A stretch of DNA of 48,226 nt from JBOHRE01 sp050732635 (GTDB taxonomy: Bacteria; Gemmatimonadota; Gemmatimonadetes; Longimicrobiales; RSA9): positions 1 through 48,226 of the forward strand of contig JBOHRE010000013.1 in NCBI GenBank assembly GCA_050732635.1, in the 5' to 3' direction. The stretch's first letter is position 1, and each line of letters opens with the position of its first letter. This document shows positions 7,364 through 15,595 of the stretch, in pieces. The translations under genes and the position numbers were made by a program. The notes under the pieces were generated by a model. The model worked only from the letters and a program-made list of their open reading frames with translations. It was not told the origin of the DNA and did no database searches.

Positions 7364-9097
7364 TTAGCGGTGCGCGGGCGTCGGCAGTGCGGGGAGTCCC
7401 GTCCTGATGAGCTCGCCGGCGATCGCCGGTCCGACCGGCCGCGAGAACAGATATCCCTGCGCAGCCAGCGAGCCCAGCTCACGCAGGCTATCGAGCTGCT
7501 GCGCGGTCTCGGTGCCGCCGGCGATCGCTTGCAGCCCCAGGTTCCGCGCCAGCAGGATGATCGCACGCACGACTTCCTTGTTCCGCTCTTCGGCGTCGAT
7601 GCCCTCAACATAATTACGGTCGATCTTCAGCACGTCGATCGGAAAACGCGTGAGGTACGAGAACGAGGAGTAGCCGCCACCGAAATCGTCGATGCAGATC
7701 TGCACGCCCCGCTCGCGCAGCTCGCGGAAGTTCGCGTCGGCGGCCTGCAGGTTGTTGAGCACGACGCTCTCGGTCACCTCGATGCGCAGCGTGGACGGCG
7801 GCAGGCCGCTCTCGGCCAGCGCCTCGTCGATCAGCGCCAGCAGATCCGGCTGCAGGAATGTCTTTCCGGCGAAGTTGACGCTGATGACCAGGTCCTCGCG
7901 CCCGAACTCCTTTTGCCACTGACGCATCTGTCTGGATGCGCTGAGCAGCACCCAGCGGTCGATCTGCTCGACGATATCGAGGCGCTCGGCGAGCGGGATG
8001 AACCGACCCGGCTGCATCAGGCCGTGCTCGGGGTGCTGCCAGCGCACCAGCGCCTCGAACCCGGACAGCAGGCCCTGCTCCAGCACGACCAGCGGCTGGT
8101 ACTCGACGCGCAGCTCGTCGAACTCGATCGCACGCCGCAACTCGCGCTCCAACGGAAAATCGGCCGCGGCCGCCACCGCCATCTCCGGATCGAAGAACGC
8201 GTACTGCTCGCGGCCGTTCTCCTTCGCCCGATACATGGCGATGTCCGCATCGCGCAACACTTCCTCCGGCGTGGCATAGCGCGTCGTGCTCAGCGTGATG
8301 CCGGCGCTGGCCGTGATGTGGACCGAGCCCGCTTCGACCGTGAACCGTTCCCGCAGTCGCTCCTGAACGCGCTCGGCGATGTGCCGCACGAATCCTGGAT
8401 CCGCGACGTTGTACAGCAGAATCGCAAACTCGTCGCCGCCGACGCGTGCCACCGTGTCCTCCGGACGAACCGCCGACTCGATGCGCCGCGCCGCAGCCAT
8501 CAGCAGTCGATCGCCGGCCAGATGGCCGAACGTGTCGTTGACCACCTTGAAGTTGTCGAGGTCCAGGAAGAGCACCGCGAAGTTATAGTCGGTGCGTCTG
8601 CGGGCGCGGGTGAGCGAGCGCTCCAGCCGGTCCGCGAAGACCTTACGGTTCGGCAGGCCTGTGAGTGGATCGTGGAGTGCGGCGTGCCATAGCCGCTCCT
8701 CGGCGATCTTGCGCGCGGTGATATCCTGGATGGTGCCCAGGTAACCGATCAGGTCGCCGGAGCGGTCGCGCATCGGCGCGGCCGACAGCAGGCAGTTCAG
8801 CTCCTCACCGGTCTTCGTCCGCAGCCGCATCTCGAAGTCGCGCGCCGAGCCCTCGGTCTCGACCACGTGCAGCAGCTTCCAGAGCGCGTCCTCGTCGCTG
8901 TAGGCCCGGACCGGCCCCTGCTTCAGGTCCTCGGCCGTATAGCCCAGCAGCTGCAGTCCCGATGGATTCAGCTCGACCATGCCGCCGCGTAGATCGGCGA
9001 TATAGATCGCGTCGCGCGACTGCTCGAACAGGATGCGGTAGCGCGCCCCGCTCGGATCGTGCCGAAAAGCGTTCGTCGCCCCTGTCTCGTCGGGCAT
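7364..9097 (-). CDS. PAS-GGDEF-EAL cyclic-di-GMP protein
   Basis: 577 residues, cytoplasmic, no membrane segment. A PAS domain with PAC tail (about 15-130) is followed by GGDEF (about 135-300), with an intact G220-G-D-E-F224 and an RxxD inhibitory site (R211-D214) five residues before it. The EAL domain (about 315-565) has E348-A-L, N408, E443, D470-D471, K491 and Q547. The usual EGVE-type motif reads A-G-G-T-E-T (526-531), so glycine 527 replaces a conserved acidic residue. The sequence predicts an active, product-inhibited diguanylate cyclase with a doubtful phosphodiesterase. The ATG at 9097 has AAGG seven bases upstream. It is the first gene of an operon with the tetrahaem cytochrome. Confidence 0.93.
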   Translation of the reverse strand: MPDETGATNAFRHDPSGARYRILFEQSRDAIYIADLRGGMVELNPSGLQLLGYTAEDLKQGPVRAYSDEDALWKLLHVVETEGSARDFEMRLRTKTGEELNCLLSAAPMRDRSGDLIGYLGTIQDITARKIAEERLWHAALHDPLTGLPNRKVFADRLERSLTRARRRTDYNFAVLFLDLDNFKVVNDTFGHLAGDRLLMAAARRIESAVRPEDTVARVGGDEFAILLYNVADPGFVRHIAERVQERLRERFTVEAGSVHITASAGITLSTTRYATPEEVLRDADIAMYRAKENGREQYAFFDPEMAVAAAADFPLERELRRAIEFDELRVEYQPLVVLEQGLLSGFEALVRWQHPEHGLMQPGRFIPLAERLDIVEQIDRWVLLSASRQMRQWQKEFGREDLVISVNFAGKTFLQPDLLALIDEALAESGLPPSTLRIEVTESVVLNNLQAADANFRELRERGVQICIDDFGGGYSSFSYLTRFPIDVLKIDRNYVEGIDAEERNKEVVRAIILLARNLGLQAIAGGTETAQQLDSLRELGSLAAQGYLFSRPVGPAIAGELIRTGLPALPTPAHR

Positions 9098-9337
9098 AAT
9101 TGGACCTTGTCGGGCGTGCGCGTTGCGCGCGCAGGGCTCGCGGTGAGGGGGTGTTGCCCGGGTTCCGAAGGGAGAGCGCGACGGCTAAGACGAGGCTCAC
9201 CCGCGTCGCGGGCGCGCCGGGGACCGGAATTCAGGGCCTGTTTATCTATTAAATGTAATGGCGAGTAGGGCCCGGCATCAATGCCCACGCCTCGCGCCTG
9301 GCGGCGACCCCGCGCTGGGCCTACCATTCCCGACCCC
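9098..9337. promoter_or_regulatory. Divergent intergenic region GGDEF-EAL / glpD
   Basis: 240 bases between divergent genes. The only AT-rich stretch, 9240-9260 (TATTAA and TAATGG on plus, TTAATAGATA on minus), is the likely site of one or both promoters, but no clear -35 element could be assigned on either strand. A plus-strand ATG at 9281 is in frame with glpD but would add 19 unrelated residues. Confidence 0.4.
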
Positions 9338-10987
9338 ATGAGTCCCCATCCGTTCAGCCCCGCCGCTCGGGCAAGCGCCCTGGCCGAACTGGCGGCACGA
9401 CCCCTCGACCTACTCGTGATCGGCGGCGGCATCACGGGATGCGGCATCGCGCGGCACGCCGCGCTGCGCGGCCTCCGGGTCGGCCTTCTCGAGAAGGCCG
9501 ACTTCGGCTTCGGCACCTCCTCGCGCTCGACCAAGATCATCCACGGCGGCATACGCTACCTCCAGTACGGCCATATCCCGCTGGTGCGGGAATCCGCGCG
9601 CGAGCGCTGGGTGCTGCGCCGCATCGCGCCACACCTGGTGCACCCGGTCGCGTTCGTCTATCCACTGTACCGCGGCATGAATCGACTGAAGTACAGGATC
9701 GGATTCCACCTGTTCGACGTCCTCGCGGGTGCAGCGGGCGACGAGCGCCACCGTATGGTCGACGCACGTGAGACCCGCACCCTCGTGCCGGACCTGCGCG
9801 ATGAGCTCCGCGGCGCCGGCGTCTATCCGGAGTTCATCACCGATGACGCTCGGCTCACGCTCGAGAACGCCATGTCGGCCGCCATGCACGGCGCGCTTGT
9901 CGCCAACCACGCCGAGGTCGTCGAGCTGCCGCGCGGACGCGGAGCTGCGGGTGCCGTGCATATTCGCGACATAGCGCGCGGCCTGGATCTCGCCGCGCAG
10001 GCCAGCGTCATCGTGAACGCCACCGGCGCATGGGCCGAGCGGACACTGCGCCTGGCCGGGATCGAGGCGCCGAAGCATCTCGTGCCCAGCAAGGGCATCC
10101 ACCTGCTGTTCCACGCTGCGCGGCTGCCGCTGGCCGGCGCCGCGCACCTGCGAACCGCAGCGGGGCGCGAGGGGCTGGCGATCCGCCGCGGCGACTGGGT
10201 CTACGTCGGCACCACCGATGTCGAGTCCGGCGACTCGCTCGATCATCCCAGGGCCGACGCCGCCGCGATCGATGACGTCCTGCGGATGGCTCGCGACTGC
10301 TTCCCCGCCCTGGACCTGACCACGGCCGACGTTCGCGGCACCTGGGCGGGCATCCGCCCCCTGATCGCCGAAGCGGGTCGCAGCACGCGCGAGACGTCGC
10401 GTCGCGACGAGATCTGGGAGCATTCCGACGGCCTGCTCAGTGTGGTCGGCGGCAAGCTGACCACGTACCGCAAGATGGCAGACCGCGTCATGGCTCGTGT
10501 GCTCGCCCGGCTGGACGCCAAGGGAGACGGACCGTTCGATGACGACCGCTCCGCGCATGTGCCGCTGCCCGGCGGCCGGCTCCGCGGCATTGCTGCCGAC
10601 CGCTTCATGGCGCGCATGGCCGAGCGTTTCGTGAGTCGCGGTGTCGAGCAGGCCGCCGCACGCCGCATCGCCTGGCTGTACGGCTCGCGCGCCGAGCGGT
10701 TGCTGGCGTTCGCCGACCAGGACCCAGCGTGGCTGCACCCGCTCGGCCCGGGCACGCCGGCCGTGCGCGCAGAGGCTCGGCTCGCGGTCGAGGAGGAGAT
10801 GGCGCTGACACTCGAGGACGTGCTCGACCGCCGCCTCGGGCTGCTCCTCTTCAGCGATGATCATGGCGCGGCCGCGGCCGAAGAGGCTGCCAACATTCTG
10901 GCCGAGCGTCTCGGTTGGGACGAACCCCGCCGCCAGGCCGAGATCAGTGGCTATCGCGTGCTCGCGCGCGCGTACGGACCGCTATAG
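9338..10987 (+). CDS. glpD: Aerobic glycerol-3-phosphate dehydrogenase GlpD
   Basis: FAD-dependent enzyme that oxidises sn-glycerol-3-phosphate to dihydroxyacetone phosphate and feeds electrons to quinone at the membrane. The N-terminal Rossmann FAD site reads VIGGGITGCGIARHAALRG, followed by the family signature GFGTSSRSTKIIHGGIRYLQ. GTTDVESGD and the late motif VVGGKLTTYRKMAD are also typical. The C-terminal GlpD domain is present. The first ATG of the frame is 9281, but ATG 9338 (549 residues) matches the family N-terminus better. No clear Shine-Dalgarno precedes it. The amidohydrolase gene follows after 60 bases. Confidence 0.94.
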   Translation: MSPHPFSPAARASALAELAARPLDLLVIGGGITGCGIARHAALRGLRVGLLEKADFGFGTSSRSTKIIHGGIRYLQYGHIPLVRESARERWVLRRIAPHLVHPVAFVYPLYRGMNRLKYRIGFHLFDVLAGAAGDERHRMVDARETRTLVPDLRDELRGAGVYPEFITDDARLTLENAMSAAMHGALVANHAEVVELPRGRGAAGAVHIRDIARGLDLAAQASVIVNATGAWAERTLRLAGIEAPKHLVPSKGIHLLFHAARLPLAGAAHLRTAAGREGLAIRRGDWVYVGTTDVESGDSLDHPRADAAAIDDVLRMARDCFPALDLTTADVRGTWAGIRPLIAEAGRSTRETSRRDEIWEHSDGLLSVVGGKLTTYRKMADRVMARVLARLDAKGDGPFDDDRSAHVPLPGGRLRGIAADRFMARMAERFVSRGVEQAAARRIAWLYGSRAERLLAFADQDPAWLHPLGPGTPAVRAEARLAVEEEMALTLEDVLDRRLGLLLFSDDHGAAAAEEAANILAERLGWDEPRRQAEISGYRVLARAYGPL

Positions 10988-11047
10988 CTCGATCCTCATG
11001 GGTCGATCCTCGACTGCGCACTGCGTACCAGGAACCACCCGAGGCCT

Positions 11048-12373
11048 ATGATCACAGCGCTTCGTGCGTTCGTTTCACTTGCCGCGCTCGCCACGACCGC
11101 CACCCTCGCACGCCCAGCACCGACGGCTGCCCAGACGGCGACCTTCGTGCTGCGGCCCGACCGCCTCTTCGATGGGCTGCGCATGCATCAGGGTTGGTCC
11201 GTGGTGGTTGCCGGCGACCGCATCGTCGCCGTCGGGCCAGCCCTCGCTCCGCCGGCCGGTGCGGAGGTGGTCGAACTGCCGGGCACCACGCTCCTGCCGG
11301 GGCTGATCGAAGGCCACACGCACCTGCTGCTCCACCCGTACGACGAAACCCCGTGGGACGATCAGGTACTCCGTGAGCCGCTCGCCTACCGCGTCGCGCG
11401 CGCCGTCAATCACGCGCGCGCAACCCTGTTCGCCGGCTTCACCACGGCCCGCGACCTCGGCACCGAAGGCGCCGGCTACGCGGACGTCGGCATCCAGCGC
11501 GCGATCGAGGAGGGCGTGATCCTCGGACCGCGGCTCCTCATCTCGGGCCCGGCGATCGTCGCCACCGGCAGTTACGGGCCGCGAGGCTTCGCGCCCGAGC
11601 ACGCGACGACACCGATCGGCGCCGAGGTCGCCGACGGCGTCGAGGCGTTGACGCGCGTGGTGCGCGATCAGATCGGGCGCGGCGCCGACTGGATCAAGGT
11701 GTACGCCGACTATCGCTGGGGACCGGCTGGCGAGGCACGGCCGACCTTCACGTCCGGGGAGCTGCGCACGATCGTCGATGTTGCGGCCAGCAGTGGCCGG
11801 CCCGTCGTGGCGCATGCCGCGAGCGAGGAAGGCATGCGCCGCGCGCTGAGGGCTGGCGTCCGCACGATCGAGCACGGCGACGGCGGCACGGCCGAGATCT
11901 TCGCGCTCATGGCCGAACGCGGCATCGGCTACTGCGCGACCCTGGCAGCCGTCGACGCCATCTCGCGCTACGGCGGCTGGAGTGGCCAGGCCCCCGAGCC
12001 CGCGCGGATCCGCATGAAGCGCGAACGCTTTCGTCTCGCGCGCGCGGCCGCTGTGCCGATCTGCATGGGTGGCGACGCCGGCGTGTACGCTCATGGCGAA
12101 AACGCCCGCGAGATCGAGCTCATGGTCGAATACGGCATGCCGCCGCTGGACGCGCTCCGCAGCGCCACCTCGGTGAACGCGCGCCTCTTCGCTCTGGCCG
12201 ACTCGCTCGGTATGGTGCAGCCCGGCTTCCTGGCCGACCTGGTTGCAATCGAAGGCGATCCGAGCGCCGACATCGCCGCGCTCCACCGCGTCGCGCGCGT
12301 TTGGAAGGCCGGCATTGTGGTGTGCGGCGTCCCCGTCCTGCCGGCCTGTCACCAGCCAGGGACGAGAGACTAG
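11048..12373 (+). CDS. Exported metal-dependent amidohydrolase
   Basis: 441 residues with a signal peptide (about 1-28, cleavage near PTAAQ). The amidohydrolase superfamily fold is shown by HTH (H90, H92) after the beta-1 strand, a lysine in DWIKVY that is probably the carboxylated bridging lysine, histidines in VVAHAAS and TIEHGD, and the aspartate of MGGDAG. This set matches the binuclear-zinc imidazolonepropionase/Xaa-Pro dipeptidase-like group. The substrate cannot be told; cyclic amides or dipeptides are common in relatives. The ATG has a weak GAGG. The stop codon overlaps the convergent GH9 stop in the sequence CTAG. Confidence 0.88.
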   Translation: MITALRAFVSLAALATTATLARPAPTAAQTATFVLRPDRLFDGLRMHQGWSVVVAGDRIVAVGPALAPPAGAEVVELPGTTLLPGLIEGHTHLLLHPYDETPWDDQVLREPLAYRVARAVNHARATLFAGFTTARDLGTEGAGYADVGIQRAIEEGVILGPRLLISGPAIVATGSYGPRGFAPEHATTPIGAEVADGVEALTRVVRDQIGRGADWIKVYADYRWGPAGEARPTFTSGELRTIVDVAASSGRPVVAHAASEEGMRRALRAGVRTIEHGDGGTAEIFALMAERGIGYCATLAAVDAISRYGGWSGQAPEPARIRMKRERFRLARAAAVPICMGGDAGVYAHGENAREIELMVEYGMPPLDALRSATSVNARLFALADSLGMVQPGFLADLVAIEGDPSADIAALHRVARVWKAGIVVCGVPVLPACHQPGTRD

Positions 12374-14145
12374 CGAGTGCGCGCAGCGCCGGCTCTGGCC
12401 GCCAGCAGATACAGCAGGTTGGCCGTGATGTCGGTGACCGGCTCGTTGGTCGAGTAGTCGCCGACATCATCGTGGTACACGATCCGGCCCGTGTTGAACG
12501 CCGCATATTCGTCCTCTTCCGCGAGCCGTACATAGGCCAGGCTCTCGAAAATCGTGCGGTAAACGGGACCGTCGACCACCGCACCGGTGTGCAGCACACC
12601 CAGCTCTTTCGCGATCACGGAATGCGGATCCACCGGGTAGTCGCCGGAGCGCGGCACGCCGATGATCATCGACGTGCCCCACGGATTCGTTCCGAGCAGC
12701 CAGTCGACAGCGGCCTCCTCGTGCTCGCGGTAGCGGCTGTCGCCGGTCATCCGCCGGTAGAAGAGCGCCTGGGTCGCGAAGGATGCCATGAGATCGTTCG
12801 AGCACCAGATGAACGGAATGCCCACCGCGAAGCCGTTGCCAGCCCGTGCCACCACGCGCCTCAGCCCCTCCCGGTAATACGCCGCCACCTCCTCGCGAAC
12901 GCGCCGACCCCCAGCCCCAGCCCCAGCCCCAGCCCAAATCTCGTAATGCCCGTTGTTGTGCCACGGGTAGAACTCGTAATGCCGCGCCGTGTCCCGTCCC
13001 ATCCAGGGCGTCATCGGCTCCATGCGCGCGTAGGCGATGGCCTGCTCTGCAAACCGCGCGTCCTCGCTGAGCGCCAACAGCTGCGCGGCGGCGAGCTCCA
13101 TGTCGTCTGCCCAGTTCGCCTCCTCGTAGAAGTAGGCGGCGCGTCCCGGCGCGGTCTGGCAGACCCCGGGATGCGACCGGCCGAGCGCGTAGGCCGCGTG
13201 CGCCTTACGCGCGAGCGAGTCGGCGTAGGTGACGTCGCCACGTTCCCCGAACAGGCGCGCGCCGAGCGCGAACGCAGCCGCGAACTTACCGGCGGCGGAT
13301 GCCAGACCGCTCGAGCGATTCTGCCGCTCGAACAAGCCCTGAGGGTGCCCGGTGCAGGGGTAGACCGGCCGGTAGCCGCCCTTGCCCCAGCCGTAGTCGG
13401 AGGAATCGGTGGTCGGCAGATCCCAGTAGCTGTGGTCGCGGTCATCGGCGATCTGATGGAGCAGGAGATCGTCACGCGGCATCATGCGCAGCAGCCAGTC
13501 GAGTCCCCAGCGAGCCTCGTCGAGCACGTCCGGAACACCGTTGGCGCCCGGCAGCCCTTCCGCTCCGTAGGCATCGCCGAACGCGTGCGCATGATCCCGC
13601 CACGCCTGCAGCAGCATGAACGTCGCCGTCGCCGATGTCGTCACGTACTGCAGGTAGTCTGCCGCGTCGAACCAGCCGCCGCTCACGGCAATGAAGCTGC
13701 CCGAGTCCGGATGGTCGACCAGGATCGCGTCGCGCGCGTGCACCGAATCCCGGAACAGCGGGTTCCAGCGGGAGCGCTGCTGGCGCAGATAGACGAGCAG
13801 CGAATCCGCGGCGCCCTCGTAGACATCGCGCGCAACGCGGATGCGGGGCGACGTCGCCGCCGCACCGACGAGGTGATAGTCACCCGCGCGCGCGGCCGAG
13901 AAATCGACGCGGTATGTCGCCCGGCAGCCGGCAAGGTCGCCGTGCTCGGTCACGCGTGGCCGCAGCAGCTCGCGCCCCATGATATCGCGCAGCACGAGCT
14001 GCGGCGCGGCAGCCAGCGGGCGCAGCGCGCAGACCACTGCGATCTTGGGTGCATCGGGCAGATAGCCGAGCTGATTGACGCGGATGAATACGGAGTCCGT
14101 GCCCGTGCCGAGCGCGAAGGCGAGCCAGAGCGCAGCGGTGCTCAC
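12370..14145 (-). CDS. Glycoside hydrolase family 9 protein
   Basis: 591 residues. An N-terminal CelD-type Ig-like domain (about 18-105, beginning near IRVNQLGYLP) precedes an (alpha/alpha)6 catalytic domain. The catalytic-base region reads GGWFDAADY (D160, D163), where most GH9 enzymes have DAGD. The general acid is E568 in YSTNEPVTDITAN. The conserved GTNPWGTSMIIG block is present, but the usual PHHR motif appears as DPHSV, with the arginine lost. An AG-rich insert (AGAGAGAG) is encoded by a hexanucleotide repeat. No clear signal peptide is present, unless the weakly hydrophobic residues 1-13 act as one. GTG 14145 overlaps the upstream TGA (GTGA), so translation is coupled to the NAGPA-like gene. 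The substrate is probably a beta-linked glycan. Confidence 0.85.
   Translation of the reverse strand: MSTAALWLAFALGTGTDSVFIRVNQLGYLPDAPKIAVVCALRPLAAAPQLVLRDIMGRELLRPRVTEHGDLAGCRATYRVDFSAARAGDYHLVGAAATSPRIRVARDVYEGAADSLLVYLRQQRSRWNPLFRDSVHARDAILVDHPDSGSFIAVSGGWFDAADYLQYVTTSATATFMLLQAWRDHAHAFGDAYGAEGLPGANGVPDVLDEARWGLDWLLRMMPRDDLLLHQIADDRDHSYWDLPTTDSSDYGWGKGGYRPVYPCTGHPQGLFERQNRSSGLASAAGKFAAAFALGARLFGERGDVTYADSLARKAHAAYALGRSHPGVCQTAPGRAAYFYEEANWADDMELAAAQLLALSEDARFAEQAIAYARMEPMTPWMGRDTARHYEFYPWHNNGHYEIWAGAGAGAGGRRVREEVAAYYREGLRRVVARAGNGFAVGIPFIWCSNDLMASFATQALFYRRMTGDSRYREHEEAAVDWLLGTNPWGTSMIIGVPRSGDYPVDPHSVIAKELGVLHTGAVVDGPVYRTIFESLAYVRLAEEDEYAAFNTGRIVYHDDVGDYSTNEPVTDITANLLYLLAARAGAARTR
12908..12935 (+). 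repeat. AGCCCC hexanucleotide repeat inside the GH9 gene
   Basis: About four tandem AGCCCC units on the plus strand, read in the GH9 frame as alternating Ala-Gly. Copy-number change would lengthen or shorten a loop by two residues without breaking the frame. Confidence 0.75.
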
Positions 14146-15389
14146 GGTCCGGCCCGGCAGTCGTCGGCGTGCACGAGGATCGCGTTGCCGACCGCGCGCT
14201 CGCCTTCCCGGTCCGACGGTCGGTTCACGACCTGCCCGCCGATGGCCATGGTGGTCGAGCCGCCGCCATCCAGATTCAACGCGTCGTCGGCACCGAGCCG
14301 CAGCAGCAGCCGCGTGAGCTCGCCGAGTGTCATGCCATCACTGTACGGCGCCTGCCGACCATCGACGGTCACCAGTAGCACCGCCGAGCGGTCGCGGTCG
14401 ATGCCGAGCGCGGTTCGGGGGTGCCGTAGAGCGCCGAACGCGGGCGCCACGCGGTCGCGTTCGGCTGCTCGCTGCCCATCACGCAGCAGCTCGGGGAAAC
14501 CGCCGACGATCTCGAGCGGCGCGACGCACACCCGGCCGCGTGCGCAGACCTGGGCTTCGACATGCCATTCGAGCGTGTCGCCCGGCGTGATCTGCGCCAG
14601 CGGCGCCGGCAGTATGGGTGCGGCCAGCACGACCTCCGCCGTATCGAGCGTTGCCCCCGTCGCAGCCGCAGCGCGGCTCGACGCCACGGCTCGGCCGCGA
14701 CCGCCCGCCGGATCCAGCCGGCGCAGTCGAAGCGACTGCACGGGCGCCGCCGTGTCCGCGCCGAAACTGGTGCCATGTGCCGCGGTGAACAGCGTCAGCC
14801 TGCCAGTGTCCGTCACGGTACGGTTCACCGCGCCGAGCGGCTGGCTGCTGCCCCGAAATCTCACCTCTCCCTGCACCTCGATGCGGCCGATCACCGCGTT
14901 CGCGCCGCTGAAGCCGACGCCCGGCCAGTCGCGTGAGGGGCTGATGTGAAGCTCGCCACCGGTTGCGTGCGCGTTGACCGGCGTGCCGTCCGGCAGCGCG
15001 AAGAAATCCGCGTTCACCCCGGCGGTCGCAGCGCGCGCGATCTCGCTGGTGCCTGCCCGCGCGGCGAGTGCGGCGCCGGCACGCCGGGCCTCGAATCGCG
15101 TGCACGGCCGCTGCTCCACGCTCAGCACATGAACCGCCCACGGTCCCTGACTCTCCCAGGCGTACACGTGCACGACGCCCGGCGCGATCGTATCGACCCG
15201 CACGGTGTCGGCGCCGGCGAACGCGCCCACGACCGGCTCGCTGCTCGAGCGCTCGTGGCGGCCGCTGGACGGTTGCGCCCGCGCCAGCTCCGGCGCCGGG
15301 TCCGGCACCGCACGCGCACACGCGATCGCGACCAGTACGCCGCTGGCCAGCGCTGCCGAGGTCCTGGCGACGCGCGCGCTGTCAGCCAC
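14142..15389 (-). CDS. Phosphodiester glycosidase (NAGPA family), exported
   Basis: 415 residues. The C-terminal half carries the hallmark of the family related to N-acetylglucosamine-1-phosphodiester alpha-N-acetylglucosaminidase: TVDGRQAPYSDGMTLGELT and LNLDGGGSTTMAIGG, with NADFFAL upstream. The N-terminus is a signal sequence (hydrophobic about 12-23) ending in AIAC, which could be a weak lipobox, so it may be a lipoprotein. The domain occurs in exopolysaccharide-related proteins and cell-wall glycan processing. GTG 15389 is the start. The TGA overlaps the GH9 GTG, which suggests the two enzymes act on the same extracellular polysaccharide. Confidence 0.85.
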   Translation of the reverse strand: MADSARVARTSAALASGVLVAIACARAVPDPAPELARAQPSSGRHERSSSEPVVGAFAGADTVRVDTIAPGVVHVYAWESQGPWAVHVLSVEQRPCTRFEARRAGAALAARAGTSEIARAATAGVNADFFALPDGTPVNAHATGGELHISPSRDWPGVGFSGANAVIGRIEVQGEVRFRGSSQPLGAVNRTVTDTGRLTLFTAAHGTSFGADTAAPVQSLRLRRLDPAGGRGRAVASSRAAAATGATLDTAEVVLAAPILPAPLAQITPGDTLEWHVEAQVCARGRVCVAPLEIVGGFPELLRDGQRAAERDRVAPAFGALRHPRTALGIDRDRSAVLLVTVDGRQAPYSDGMTLGELTRLLLRLGADDALNLDGGGSTTMAIGGQVVNRPSDREGERAVGNAILVHADDCRAGP

Positions 15390-15504
15390 CGGCGCCGAGC
15401 ACGACGACGATCGCCGCGGCCACCATCGGCAGCCGGTGCGTCAGCACCCGTAACAGCAGGCGCTGGAGCTCGAACTTCCCGTAACGGACGAGGCCTTTCG
15501 GCAT
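15382..15504 (-). CDS. Possible 40-residue membrane peptide
   Basis: ATG 15504 to TGA 15382. The product has a basic N-terminal half (KGLVRYGKFE, then LLLRVLTHR) and a hydrophobic C-terminus (VAAAIVVVLGAGG). Only about 4 of 40 codons end in A or T, as in the neighbouring real genes. The stop overlaps the start of the phosphodiester glycosidase by eight bases, suggesting coupling. No Shine-Dalgarno is visible and no family is recognised. It could be a chance frame in GC-rich DNA, a leader peptide, or the N-terminal remnant of a larger membrane protein. Confidence 0.4.
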   Translation of the reverse strand: MPKGLVRYGKFELQRLLLRVLTHRLPMVAAAIVVVLGAGG

Positions 15505-15595
15505 TGCGCTAGTTGCGGATTTCGGCCAGAAAACTAGGCTCCCCGGTGTAGCCGGCGAAAGAACGGCCCGGTCCAAGCCCTCGAAACGCGCCGAC

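Noticed and set aside
12301..14949. 882-residue plus-strand frame opposite the GH9 and glycosidase genes
   Set aside because: Shadow of two recognisable minus-strand enzymes; composition is Arg/Val/Ala-rich with no domains.
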